Positions 1-5,596 of a DNA stretch of 5,596 bases are shown piece by piece. Position 1 is the first letter of the stretch, and every line of letters begins with the position of its first letter. The notes under the pieces were generated by a model. It made no database searches. It was not told the origin of the DNA and was given only the letters and a program-made list of their open reading frames with translations. Location of the stretch: positions 1-5,596 of the forward strand of contig JAICWZ010000144.1 in NCBI GenBank assembly GCA_025966355.1. The letters are read 5' to 3'. Made by a program: the position numbers and the translations under genes. The DNA comes from Thermomicrobiaceae bacterium (GTDB taxonomy: Bacteria > Chloroflexota > Chloroflexia > Thermomicrobiales > Thermomicrobiaceae).

Positions 1-37
1 GGCCGGTTCGTCTTTGTCCCAGAGCGATTTCGACTCA

Positions 38-47
38 CGTACGTACG
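38..47. repeat. 10-bp palindrome CGTACGTACG
   Basis: This is a perfect 10-bp palindrome. Its core GTACGTAC (39-46) recurs exactly inside the 14-bp palindrome at 166-179, with 130 bp between the two cores. A further CGTACG lies at 116-121. The pair could be two half-affinity sites of one dimeric regulator of the LysM gene, but an alternating low-complexity 8-mer of this kind can also recur by chance. Confidence 0.35.
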
Positions 48-127
48 GTCCAGCTCGGACGGAATCGGCGACAGTAGAGCCGACCTTCGGCGCAGCCTGT
101 TCCTGAGCTTGCCCGCGTACGAACGGG

Positions 128-156
128 GTGAAATTCCGATTGCGCTGTGTTATTCT
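128..156 (+). promoter_or_regulatory. Candidate promoter of the LysM gene
   Basis: The -10 candidate is TATTCT (151-156, 4 of 6 matches to TATAAT), directly preceded by TGT (148-150), which makes it an extended -10 of the TGn type. GTGAAA (128-133, 4 of 6 to TTGACA) lies 17 bp upstream. Transcription would begin near 163, giving a short leader of about 35 nt. That start lies downstream of the in-frame ATG at 147, which supports the choice of ATG 198 as translation start. This is a call by eye against the sigma-70 consensus, and promoters of this lineage may differ. Confidence 0.4.
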
Positions 157-165
157 TGGGGGAAG

Positions 166-179
166 AGTGTACGTACACT
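166..179. promoter_or_regulatory. 14-bp perfect palindrome, possible operator
   Basis: AGTGTACGTACACT is its own reverse complement over all 14 bases. It lies just after the predicted transcription start (near 163) and abuts the ribosome binding site at 180. This is a usual place for a repressor site. As RNA it could form only a 5-bp stem with a 4-nt loop beside the Shine-Dalgarno, so a DNA operator seems more likely than an RNA switch. It shares the GTACGTAC core with 39-46. Confidence 0.4.
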
Positions 180-188
180 AAGGAGGTG
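180..188 (+). promoter_or_regulatory. Strong ribosome binding site deciding the LysM start
   Basis: AAGGAGGTG is complementary to the 3' end of 16S rRNA over nine consecutive bases. It sits 9 nt (11 nt from GGAGG) before ATG 198. The alternative in-frame ATG at 147 has no comparable site. This fixes the start at 198 and suggests efficient translation. Confidence 0.85.
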
Positions 189-197
189 CATCACCCT

Positions 198-1475
198 ATG
201 GAGACAGAGACCGGTGGCGCGACTCGTCCGAGTTGCCCATTCGCCGACGTCCGACCCGAAGGTTGCATCTGCATCGCCCTTGCCGATAACAAGCGCATCT
301 CGGTTGACTATCAAGCGCGTTTCTGCTTTACCGAGAACCACGTGCGCTGTCGCCGGTTTCAGCGTGCCGTGCCGGAAATTCCCAACGGCGAGGATTCGAA
401 GGTCGCGGCCTTGATCGATGATCCGAGGGCGGTCGCGGCGGTGGCCGCGCTCTCGGTGCTCCTTTTTCTCGCAATTATCGCGACGGCGTTTCATGGCACC
501 TGGACCGGCTGGTTCTCCGGCAATGGGGCGGCTACCGCCACGACTCAATCGGCGATTGGAAGCTCCGTGTCACCGACGTCGATCGTCATCGGTGGGAGCC
601 AGGGAACGTCCGCCGCGACCGCGACGCACCCCGGTGGTACGCAGGTGCCAGTCCTCATCGTGACGCCGACACCTCTTGCGGTGACCACCTCGACCGCAAC
701 CGCGCCATCGTCGACCGCAACCGGCACTTCCGCGATTGAGACTGTAACGGCCACGGCTACGACGACACAACCGACGAGCACGGCCGTCCCGACTCCGACG
801 CCGGCACCACCGTTTATTGGACCAGTGAATCCGAACCCGCCGGTGGCAAGCGGCAACACCACGTCGTCGGTTTCAAGCGGATCGTCATCCTTCGTGACGA
901 GCGGTGGCCAGGGCGGGCCGTCGGGTTACGTCGTTCCATCGACGAGCTATCCGGTCAACGTGATCACGGCTTCAACACCGGCCGTGCATATCGTACAGCC
1001 GGGCGACACGATCAATTCGATCGGCGCTGCCTATGGCGTGCCGACCGTACTCATCGCGGTTGCCAACAATCTGACGGATTCCGACCTGATCATGCCCGGC
1101 GATCAACTCTTCATCCCGACTCCGGATGGACACCTACCGCCGGAAGCGCCGCTGGCTGGAGTGCACCTCGTCGTACCGGGCGATACGATGTCGACCATTG
1201 CCGAGGCGTTCGATGTATCGGTGCAAACGTTGATGCGATACAACGGAATTACCGATCCCGACCTGATCCAGGTGGGCGACATCATCCTAGTGCCGAACGC
1301 CGCGACGCTTGCCTCGGTCGGAAGCCAGACGACGGACGTCGTGCAGACCGGCGACACCCTTTTCTCGATCTCGCAACGCTTCGGTGTGCCCATCGATGCG
1401 ATTATGCAGGCGAACGGCTTGACCGATCGTGACACCGTTCGAGCCGGTCAGGTGCTGATTATCCCGAACGCCTAA
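198..1475 (+). CDS. Membrane-anchored protein with Cys/His-rich N-terminus and three C-terminal LysM domains
   Basis: 425 residues. The start is ATG 198 because of the strong ribosome binding site; an in-frame ATG at 147 would add 17 residues but lies upstream of the predicted transcript start. Residues 12-56 form a Cys/His-rich module (C13, C23, C25, C43, H48, C51) with patterns CPF, YQxxFC and HxxCxxF. It has no signal peptide in front and so is probably cytoplasmic; metal or Fe-S binding is inference. One membrane segment spans about 78-98, followed by GTWTGWF. Residues about 110-262 are a low-complexity Thr/Ser/Pro/Ala linker (PTPTPAPP and similar), typical of a wall-spanning stalk. Three LysM repeats follow at about 263-309, 322-367 and 379-425, each with a GDT motif, a YGVP-like turn, an N-G/L-T-D segment and a closing G-x-x-L-x-(I/V)P. 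LysM binds N-acetylglucosamine-containing glycan such as peptidoglycan. The topology is inside-to-outside (type II). No catalytic domain is visible, so the protein may be a wall tether or sensor. The LysM calls are firm; the overall role is unknown. Confidence 0.92.
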   Translation: METETGGATRPSCPFADVRPEGCICIALADNKRISVDYQARFCFTENHVRCRRFQRAVPEIPNGEDSKVAALIDDPRAVAAVAALSVLLFLAIIATAFHGTWTGWFSGNGAATATTQSAIGSSVSPTSIVIGGSQGTSAATATHPGGTQVPVLIVTPTPLAVTTSTATAPSSTATGTSAIETVTATATTTQPTSTAVPTPTPAPPFIGPVNPNPPVASGNTTSSVSSGSSSFVTSGGQGGPSGYVVPSTSYPVNVITASTPAVHIVQPGDTINSIGAAYGVPTVLIAVANNLTDSDLIMPGDQLFIPTPDGHLPPEAPLAGVHLVVPGDTMSTIAEAFDVSVQTLMRYNGITDPDLIQVGDIILVPNAATLASVGSQTTDVVQTGDTLFSISQRFGVPIDAIMQANGLTDRDTVRAGQVLIIPNA

Positions 1476-1492
1476 TCTGTATTGCCGACGGC

Positions 1493-1530
1493 AAAAGTGT
1501 CCGGTCGATATCGTTCGACCGGACACTTTT
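1493..1530. terminator. Bidirectional intrinsic terminator between convergent genes
   Basis: AAAAGTGTCCGGTCGA (1493-1508) and its exact reverse complement (1515-1530) form a 16-bp perfect stem with a 6-nt loop (TATCGT). The stem begins with AAAA and ends with TTTT, so either transcript would give a GC-rich hairpin followed by U residues. It lies 17 nt after the LysM stop codon and 15 nt beyond the stop codon of the minus-strand PfpI-like gene, so it serves both. Confidence 0.9.
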
Positions 1531-1545
1531 GGGTCGGACGGTATC

Positions 1546-2085
1546 TTACGATGCGGCGGCCTCAACCCGAGTCAGATGTTTGGCGATCGCCTCGTTGAAT
1601 TGCGGCAGATCGCCGGGGACGCGAGAGGTGATGAGATTGCCGTCGACGACCAGCGCCTCATCGACGTAGTTGGCTCCGGCATTCTTGACGTCGTCGCGGA
1701 TTGTTTTGACACAGGTCGCGGTGCGACCGTCGAGCACGTTCGCGGAGATCAAGAGCTGAGCGCCATGGCAGATGGCTGCGACCGGCTTGCCGGATTCAAC
1801 GAATGCTCGTGTGAACGCGACCGGTGCCTCGTGGATGCGCAACTGCTCCGGCGAGCCGCCTCCTGGGATCACCATGGCATCGAAATCGTCGACGGATGCG
1901 TCAGCGAAGGTTGAATCGGTTTCGAGTGACGCGCCCTTCTTGCCCTCAATAGTGCCCGTTTCAACGCCGATTACGGTGACCTTCGCTCCCAGCTTTTCAA
2001 GATATGCCTTCGGGTCCGTCGCCTCGACGTCTTCGAAGTTGCGGGCCAAAACCATCGCGACTCGTTTGCCCTTAAGATCTGCCAT
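1546..2085 (-). CDS. DJ-1/PfpI family protein (class I glutamine amidotransferase-like; YhbO/YraA-type stress protein)
   Basis: 179 residues, the usual length for single-domain PfpI proteins. The start is ATG at 2085-2083, with GGAG at 2095-2092 six bases ahead; an in-frame TTG at 2097 would add four residues but overlaps that ribosome binding site. The family signature is complete. An N-terminal strand leads into NFEDVEAT with the conserved Glu (E18, equivalent to Glu12 of P. horikoshii PH1704). A VIPGGG loop is near 72-77. The nucleophile elbow is AICHGAQ with C106 and H107. The later segments TIRDDVKNAGANYVDE and VVDGNLITSRVPGDLPQF are typical of the PfpI/YhbO branch. Members are cytoplasmic oligomers described as cysteine peptidases, chaperones or glyoxal/glycation-repair enzymes; the physiological activity is disputed. 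No signal peptide or fused domain is present. The gene lies 73 bp downstream of the transglycosylase gene on the same strand and ends at the shared terminator, so read-through from slt is possible. Confidence 0.93.
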   Translation of the reverse strand: MADLKGKRVAMVLARNFEDVEATDPKAYLEKLGAKVTVIGVETGTIEGKKGASLETDSTFADASVDDFDAMVIPGGGSPEQLRIHEAPVAFTRAFVESGKPVAAICHGAQLLISANVLDGRTATCVKTIRDDVKNAGANYVDEALVVDGNLITSRVPGDLPQFNEAIAKHLTRVEAAAS

Positions 2086-2134
2086 CTGTTGCTCCAATCA
2101 GATTCGCGTCCTGCCGAGCCGTTGCTTGTCTACC

Positions 2135-2143
2135 AGAATACCA
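2135..2143 (-). promoter_or_regulatory. Candidate extended -10 element of the PfpI-like gene
   Basis: On the minus strand TGG (2143-2141) precedes TATTCT (2140-2135), the same -10 hexamer in the same TGn context as the candidate upstream of the LysM gene. No good -35 hexamer is found at 16-18 bp spacing, so the element would rely on the extended -10. Transcription would begin near 2128, about 43 nt before the ATG. The site overlaps a short direct repeat TACCAGA (plus-strand 2131-2137 and 2139-2145). If real, the gene has its own promoter in addition to possible read-through from slt. Confidence 0.3.
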
Positions 2144-2158
2144 GATCGATGATGACGC

Positions 2159-4429
2159 TCAGCCCGCTGGACGATAGAGACGCAGGTAGTTGAGGTAGTT
2201 GGCATAGACCTTCTTGACATAGTCGTAGGTCTCGGCGAACGGGATCGATTCGACATAAACGTCAGGATCGCCGTTTTTGACCTGTGTTGCCCATTCCTGA
2301 GCATTGCTATCGCCCGCGTTATAGGCCGCCAGTGCCTGCACGATCGAGCCATCGAAGATCGAGAGGCGGTCACGCAAATAGATCGTGCCAAATTCGACAC
2401 CGGCGTAGGGGCGGTAGAGCAGGTCGGCGTTCCAGTCTTTCATGCCGAGCGCATCGGCCATCACCTTGGCGGTGTCGGGCACGATTTGCGCCAGTCCACG
2501 AGCGTCAGCGGCGGACGTCACGGTCGGATCGTACGCGCTCTCCTGGCGGACGAGTGCCAGGAACAGGAGCGGGTCGACCTTGTTCTGGGCGGCGTTTGAC
2601 TGCACGAGCGAGGCGAACGCGAGCGGGTAGGCGATGCGGTTGAGCGCATCCGGATACGTCGTACCGAGTGCCTGGGCGTCGGTTTGCAAAGCCAGCCCGA
2701 CTTTGTAGGCCGCGTTGTACTGTCCCGCTTCCTGCAGCAATTCGCCGAATTGGTACAGCACCGGCAGATTGTGATCGTTCTGGTCGGTGAAATCAGTTAG
2801 CTCCCAACCCGCCTGCCGCGTTAGCCCGACCGCGGTGAGATGCAAATAGCGTTGGTATGCCGGGCTCTGTAGCACCGTCGTACGAGCCGCATCGGCGGTC
2901 GTCCCCTGAGCGGCGTACCAGCGGTCGAGCGCCGCACGTTGATCGCCGGTCAGATCCGGGTTGACGCTCTGAACCTGATTCGCCGGCTCCACAGCGGACG
3001 AGGTTCCTGCCAGGAGCGCGGCGGCGCGCAGGCCGTAATAACCGAGTGGGTCGGCCTTGGATGCCTGTTGCCAGGCAGCGTTTGCGTTGTCTGTTTGCTT
3101 GAGCTGCCCATACGACTTTCCTTGCCAGAAGCTCGCCTGCGCCAGCAGATCCGGGTCGCCGGACACCTGCTTGAGCACATCAACGGCATTCTGGTATTGA
3201 CCCTGAAGATAGAAGACGAAGCCGAGTCGCAGGCGTGCGTTGTTGGCCGTTTCGGTTGTTGGATCGCGACTGATCGCCCCCTGATAGTCGTCATGCGCCG
3301 TCTGGAGATTGCCGTAGCCTTCATTGAGACGTCCGGCCGTGTAGAGCGCCTCGGGGATGAACTGGCTCTTCGGAAACTTGACCGGCAGCTGGGCAAGTTG
3401 CGTCGTCGCGGTCTGATCGTCGCCCGCGCGCAGCGTGCTCATGGCGCGGTAGTACCAGGACGTGTCGTCGAGCGGATTGATTGCGAGCGCGTTGTCGAAG
3501 GCGGCGATGGCATCCTGGTAGTTGCCGGCATCGTAGTTGAGGAGTCCGATCTGCTGGCTCGGCACCGCGGAACTCGCGTTCAGACCGGAGAGCGCAGCGG
3601 CTGCCTGTAACGCGTAAGAGGAATCGGGATAGGTCTTGACGACTTCGTTCAGGTCGTTGGTGGCGGCCGCTATGTTGCCCTGCGCTTTTTCGGTGTTCCC
3701 ACGCTCGTAGATCAATTCGGCGCGGTAGCCCGGTACCGTGGCAAGGTCGAGGAGCTGGTTCGTCGTCTTGATGTAGGCGTCGTCGTCGCCGCGCTGCGAC
3801 TGAATGGCGCGCACGCGCTCCAGCGCCTCGATCGTCACCCGCTGGATAACGTCCTTCCGACCGGCGAGCGACTCGGCTTTGGCGAGCGCGTCTTTCGACT
3901 TGCCCTCATCCTCCAGATACTCCGCGATGAGGAGATCGACGTACGGCGCGATGTCGGCATTGCGTTTTCCGTAGGCAATTAGCTCCGTGATCGCGCGGTC
4001 GCGCTGGCCCTGCGAGGCGTGTATTTGCGCCAGCATCAGCTGCGCATCGTTGCCTTCGGGGGACTGCGGAAAGTGATCGCGAAGCGCGGTGAGCGTGTCA
4101 CTGGCACCCAGACTGTTGCCGAGTGCGAGCTGAATACGGGCGGTTGCCATCGCTGCCTGTGCAGCTGTGGCTGGAACCGGGGCGTCGAGCAACGGTTTCA
4201 GCGCGGCGAGCGCGTCCTCATCGTGCCCGTCGAGGGCGAGTTTGTTGGCGGCCGCGATTTGCTGCGATTCGGCGTCGGACGGTGTTCCGAGCGGCAATAT
4301 CGATGTCGAGGGTTTGGGCCCACTGGGTCGATCGAGGATAAGTTTGTCGACACCAACTGCCGCGAGCGTCAGGACGAGAATCGCGACGACCATGACGATG
4401 GGATAGAGCCGGTAGCGGCGGGCGAACAT
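2159..4429 (-). CDS. slt: Membrane-anchored soluble-type lytic murein transglycosylase with TPR repeats (Slt70-like, GH23)
   Basis: 756 residues. The start is ATG at 4429 (MFARRYRLYP), preceded by AAAGGA (4439-4434) with a 4-nt gap; the open frame continues 121 codons upstream but that part lies in the divergent intergenic region and the opposing gene. Residues about 9-27 form one uncleaved-looking membrane segment without a lipobox, so the enzyme is probably tethered facing the wall. Residues about 50-475 are helical TPR-like repeats, clearest near 292-350 and 395-460, ending in a YYGLRAAALLAG segment reminiscent of the Slt70 ring. The catalytic domain covers about 600-756: VDPLLFLALVRQESAYDP with catalytic Glu E630, GLAQIVP (645-651), AAYNAG (701-706) and FAETYDYVKKV (731-741). 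This motif order defines family 1A transglycosylases, which cleave the MurNAc-GlcNAc bond of peptidoglycan and form 1,6-anhydro-MurNAc. It is somewhat longer than E. coli Slt70 and, unlike it, has a membrane anchor. All key motifs are intact. It may be co-transcribed with the downstream PfpI-like gene. Confidence 0.95.
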   Translation of the reverse strand: MFARRYRLYPIVMVVAILVLTLAAVGVDKLILDRPSGPKPSTSILPLGTPSDAESQQIAAANKLALDGHDEDALAALKPLLDAPVPATAAQAAMATARIQLALGNSLGASDTLTALRDHFPQSPEGNDAQLMLAQIHASQGQRDRAITELIAYGKRNADIAPYVDLLIAEYLEDEGKSKDALAKAESLAGRKDVIQRVTIEALERVRAIQSQRGDDDAYIKTTNQLLDLATVPGYRAELIYERGNTEKAQGNIAAATNDLNEVVKTYPDSSYALQAAAALSGLNASSAVPSQQIGLLNYDAGNYQDAIAAFDNALAINPLDDTSWYYRAMSTLRAGDDQTATTQLAQLPVKFPKSQFIPEALYTAGRLNEGYGNLQTAHDDYQGAISRDPTTETANNARLRLGFVFYLQGQYQNAVDVLKQVSGDPDLLAQASFWQGKSYGQLKQTDNANAAWQQASKADPLGYYGLRAAALLAGTSSAVEPANQVQSVNPDLTGDQRAALDRWYAAQGTTADAARTTVLQSPAYQRYLHLTAVGLTRQAGWELTDFTDQNDHNLPVLYQFGELLQEAGQYNAAYKVGLALQTDAQALGTTYPDALNRIAYPLAFASLVQSNAAQNKVDPLLFLALVRQESAYDPTVTSAADARGLAQIVPDTAKVMADALGMKDWNADLLYRPYAGVEFGTIYLRDRLSIFDGSIVQALAAYNAGDSNAQEWATQVKNGDPDVYVESIPFAETYDYVKKVYANYLNYLRLYRPAG

Positions 4430-4655
4430 CGATTCCTTTCGCACCGCGCAGGCGTGACAACGAATCCCGGCGGTATCGAACCAGCAACTAACGCTAACAG
4501 ACCGGGCGAAAGCGGCGCAACGCACGGCGCTCGCACCGGCACAACACAGATGTGACGAACGACGAGCTGGAGGGTGGTGCGAATCGGCAAGAACTGGTGT
4601 AGGATCGACAAGAATCGTCATTTCGCACGTCATCTCGAGGAAGTGGAGTGTCGCG
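4430..4655. other. Divergent intergenic region between slt and pepC
   Basis: These 226 bp separate the two divergent starts and must hold both promoters. I find no strong sigma-70 pair for slt. For pepC the best -10 is TAGGAT (4600-4605, 4 of 6) with only a poor -35 at 17 bp (GTGCGA, 4577-4582). The pepC ribosome binding site is GGAG at 4645-4648, seven bases before ATG 4656. A near-perfect direct repeat flanks the -10 candidate and is listed separately. The open frames that cross this region on both strands have no family resemblance, and I treat them as chance frames in GC-rich DNA. Confidence 0.6.
4583..4614 (+). repeat. 11-bp direct repeat flanking the candidate pepC -10
   Basis: ATCGGCAAGAA (4583-4593) and ATCGACAAGAA (4604-4614) match at 10 of 11 bases. 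Their start-to-start distance is 21 bp, two helical turns, which would place both copies on one face of the DNA. They lie on either side of, and slightly overlap, TAGGAT at 4600-4605. This would suit a regulator binding tandem sites, but one such near-repeat in 226 bp is not strongly beyond chance. Confidence 0.3.
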
Positions 4656-5596
4656 ATGCACGCAACGCGCGTTCTCACCAAACCGGAACAGGCCCAATCG
4701 AACGACGGCACGCTCAGCCCCGAATTGCTGGACGAGTTTGCGTCGCAATTCGCGGCCAACCCGGCCAGCCAGCAGGCGCAGAATGCCGTCACACAGGTAA
4801 GCGTCGAAGACGTCGCGCTCGATCATGCCGTCGCGATTGGAATCACGCCGACTTTCTCGACCGTACTCGATGACTGGACGGTTACCAATCAGAAGCGGAC
4901 CGGCCGCTGCTGGATGTTCGCCGGACTGAACCTGCTGCGTGTCGGCGCGATGAAGGCGATGAACCTGCGCGATTTCGAGTTCAGCCAGAACTACACGCTC
5001 TTCTGGGATAAGGTGGAGCGCGCCAACTACTTCCTGGAGGCGATCATCGAGACGATCGATCGCGATGTCGACGACCGAACGGTCGCGACGCTGCTCGATC
5101 GCCCGATCGACGACGGCGGCCAGTGGAACATGTTCGTCAACTTGATCAAGAAGCATGGCGTCGTACCGAAGTCGGTCATGCCGGAGACCGAAAGTTCGTC
5201 GAACACCCGGCCGATGAATGGCGTGCTGCGCTCCAAACTGCGCGAAGGCGCGATGACGCTGCGTGCGTTGCACGCGGACGGCGCCTCGTCCGAAGAGGTG
5301 CGCGCGAAGAAAGAAGAGATCGTCGCGGCAATCTATCGCATCGTCGCGATCCATCTCGGCAACCCGCCATCGAACTTCGATTGGCAGTGGACCGATCGCG
5401 ATCGCGTGTTCCATCGCGACGGTGCGATGACGCCGCAGGAGTTCGCGGCGAAGTACATCACACTCCCGATCGACGAATTTGTCTGCCTGGTCCACGACCC
5501 ACGACCAACGAGCCCGTTCGGCAAGACCTTCACGGTCGACTACCTCGGCAATGTGGTCGGCGGCGCCATCGTCAAGTATCTGAATGTCGAGTCGGA
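4656..5596 (+). CDS. pepC: Aminopeptidase C / bleomycin hydrolase (peptidase C1B), 3' end outside the window
   Basis: The frame runs without a stop from ATG 4656 to the right edge, giving 313 residues of a family that is usually about 440-455 long. GGAG (4645-4648) is seven bases ahead of the start. The papain-type first half of the active site is intact: TNQKRTGRCWMFAGLNLLR contains the oxyanion Gln (Q79) and the nucleophile Cys (C85). Other PepC hallmarks follow: FEFSQNYTLFWDKVERANYFLE (about 107-128, given here without the full match), DDGGQWNMFVNLIKKHGVVP (about 152-171) and PET. The catalytic His and Asn should lie beyond the window. The first 19 or so residues precede the usual family start region (LSPELLDEF) and look like a short extension. 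Family members are cytoplasmic, often hexameric thiol aminopeptidases whose C-terminus reaches into the active site; they trim small peptides and can inactivate bleomycin. There is no signal peptide. The gene is divergent from slt, and nothing indicates a shared pathway. Confidence 0.95.
   Translation, partial: MHATRVLTKPEQAQSNDGTLSPELLDEFASQFAANPASQQAQNAVTQVSVEDVALDHAVAIGITPTFSTVLDDWTVTNQKRTGRCWMFAGLNLLRVGAMKAMNLRDFEFSQNYTLFWDKVERANYFLEAIIETIDRDVDDRTVATLLDRPIDDGGQWNMFVNLIKKHGVVPKSVMPETESSSNTRPMNGVLRSKLREGAMTLRALHADGASSEEVRAKKEEIVAAIYRIVAIHLGNPPSNFDWQWTDRDRVFHRDGAMTPQEFAAKYITLPIDEFVCLVHDPRPTSPFGKTFTVDYLGNVVGGAIVKYLNVES

Larger units (their letters stand above)
1..197. other. Upstream region of the LysM gene, no assignable gene
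   Basis: No reading frame here gives a recognisable protein. One plus-strand frame enters from the left edge and stops at TGA 104-106; it could be the last 34 codons of an upstream gene, but its residues match no family I know. Another plus frame stays open from the edge to 414, but it overlaps the well-supported LysM gene and is probably a GC-rich shadow. A minus-strand frame is open from about 165 to the edge but has no ATG, GTG or TTG start. The right-hand part holds the promoter, palindrome and ribosome binding site listed separately. Confidence 0.5.

Noticed and set aside
1..165. Minus-strand open frame leaving the window at the left edge
   Set aside because: The residues look plausible for a soluble protein, but there is no ATG, GTG or TTG in frame between the preceding stop and the edge.
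147..197. In-frame upstream ATG that would lengthen the LysM protein by 17 residues
   Set aside because: It has no good ribosome binding site and overlaps the candidate -10, whereas ATG 198 follows a nine-base anti-SD match.
1..414. Plus-strand frame open from the left edge through the start of the LysM gene
   Set aside because: It would overlap the LysM gene by more than 200 bp in another frame, and its residues match no family. It could contain the end of an upstream gene, but this cannot be shown from the window.
660..850. Thr/Pro-rich stretch as a DNA tandem repeat or recombination site
   Set aside because: The protein is low in complexity (TAT, PTPTP and similar), but the codons vary and there is no regular DNA period. 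It is a linker, not a DNA repeat.
2131..2145. TACCAGA direct repeat with an 8-bp period
   Set aside because: It is only 7 bp long with two copies and overlaps the candidate -10 by composition, so it is too short to call a regulatory repeat.
2939..3610. Plus-strand open frame (223 codons) inside slt
   Set aside because: It is antisense to the TPR region of an intact gene, has no ribosome binding site evidence or family resemblance, and is best explained by codon bias on the opposite strand.
4430..4792. 121-codon upstream extension of the transglycosylase frame
   Set aside because: It begins inside the opposing pepC gene and would put a Cys/Ser-rich segment with no family match before the membrane anchor. 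ATG 4429 has AAAGGA just ahead and starts a typical anchor sequence.
4494..5495. Long minus-strand open frame (333 codons) opposite pepC
   Set aside because: Its product is rich in Arg, Asp and His with no recognisable motif, and it lies antisense to an intact PepC whose active-site motif is clear. This is a typical GC-rich shadow frame.

Overview
The window is GC-rich bacterial chromosome with four real protein genes, one of them cut by the right edge, and no RNA genes, insertion sequences, CRISPR arrays or phage genes that I can see. The gene types and protein style suggest a Chloroflexota bacterium, perhaps near the Thermomicrobia. The main pointers are a single-pass protein with a Cys/His-rich N-terminal domain, a long Thr/Ser/Pro linker and C-terminal LysM repeats, and a membrane-anchored TPR/Slt protein. 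This assignment is inference from gene style and was not tested by a search.

Layout. Positions 1-197 hold an upstream region with no gene I can defend, plus a candidate promoter, a perfect 14-bp palindrome and a very strong ribosome binding site. The LysM protein follows (198-1475, +). It ends at a 16-bp perfect stem-loop (1493-1530) that can serve as terminator for both strands. Converging on it from the right is a DJ-1/PfpI family gene (1546-2085, -). Upstream of that on the same strand is a 756-residue membrane-anchored soluble lytic transglycosylase with TPR-type repeats (2159-4429, -). A 226-bp divergent intergenic region (4430-4655) separates it from a plus-strand aminopeptidase C / bleomycin hydrolase gene (4656 to the window end), of which the first 313 residues are visible.

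How the genes relate. The LysM protein and the lytic transglycosylase both point to peptidoglycan: one should bind glycan strands outside the membrane, the other should cleave them. They are on opposite strands and not in one operon. The PfpI-like protein and PepC are cytoplasmic stress or peptide-turnover enzymes. The transglycosylase and pfpI-like genes are in tandem with a 73-bp gap and could be co-transcribed, although a candidate extended -10 sits just before the pfpI-like gene. I see no defence system or other clearly new multi-gene system. The least ordinary items are the Cys/His domain joined to LysM repeats across the membrane, and the palindromes around the start of that gene.
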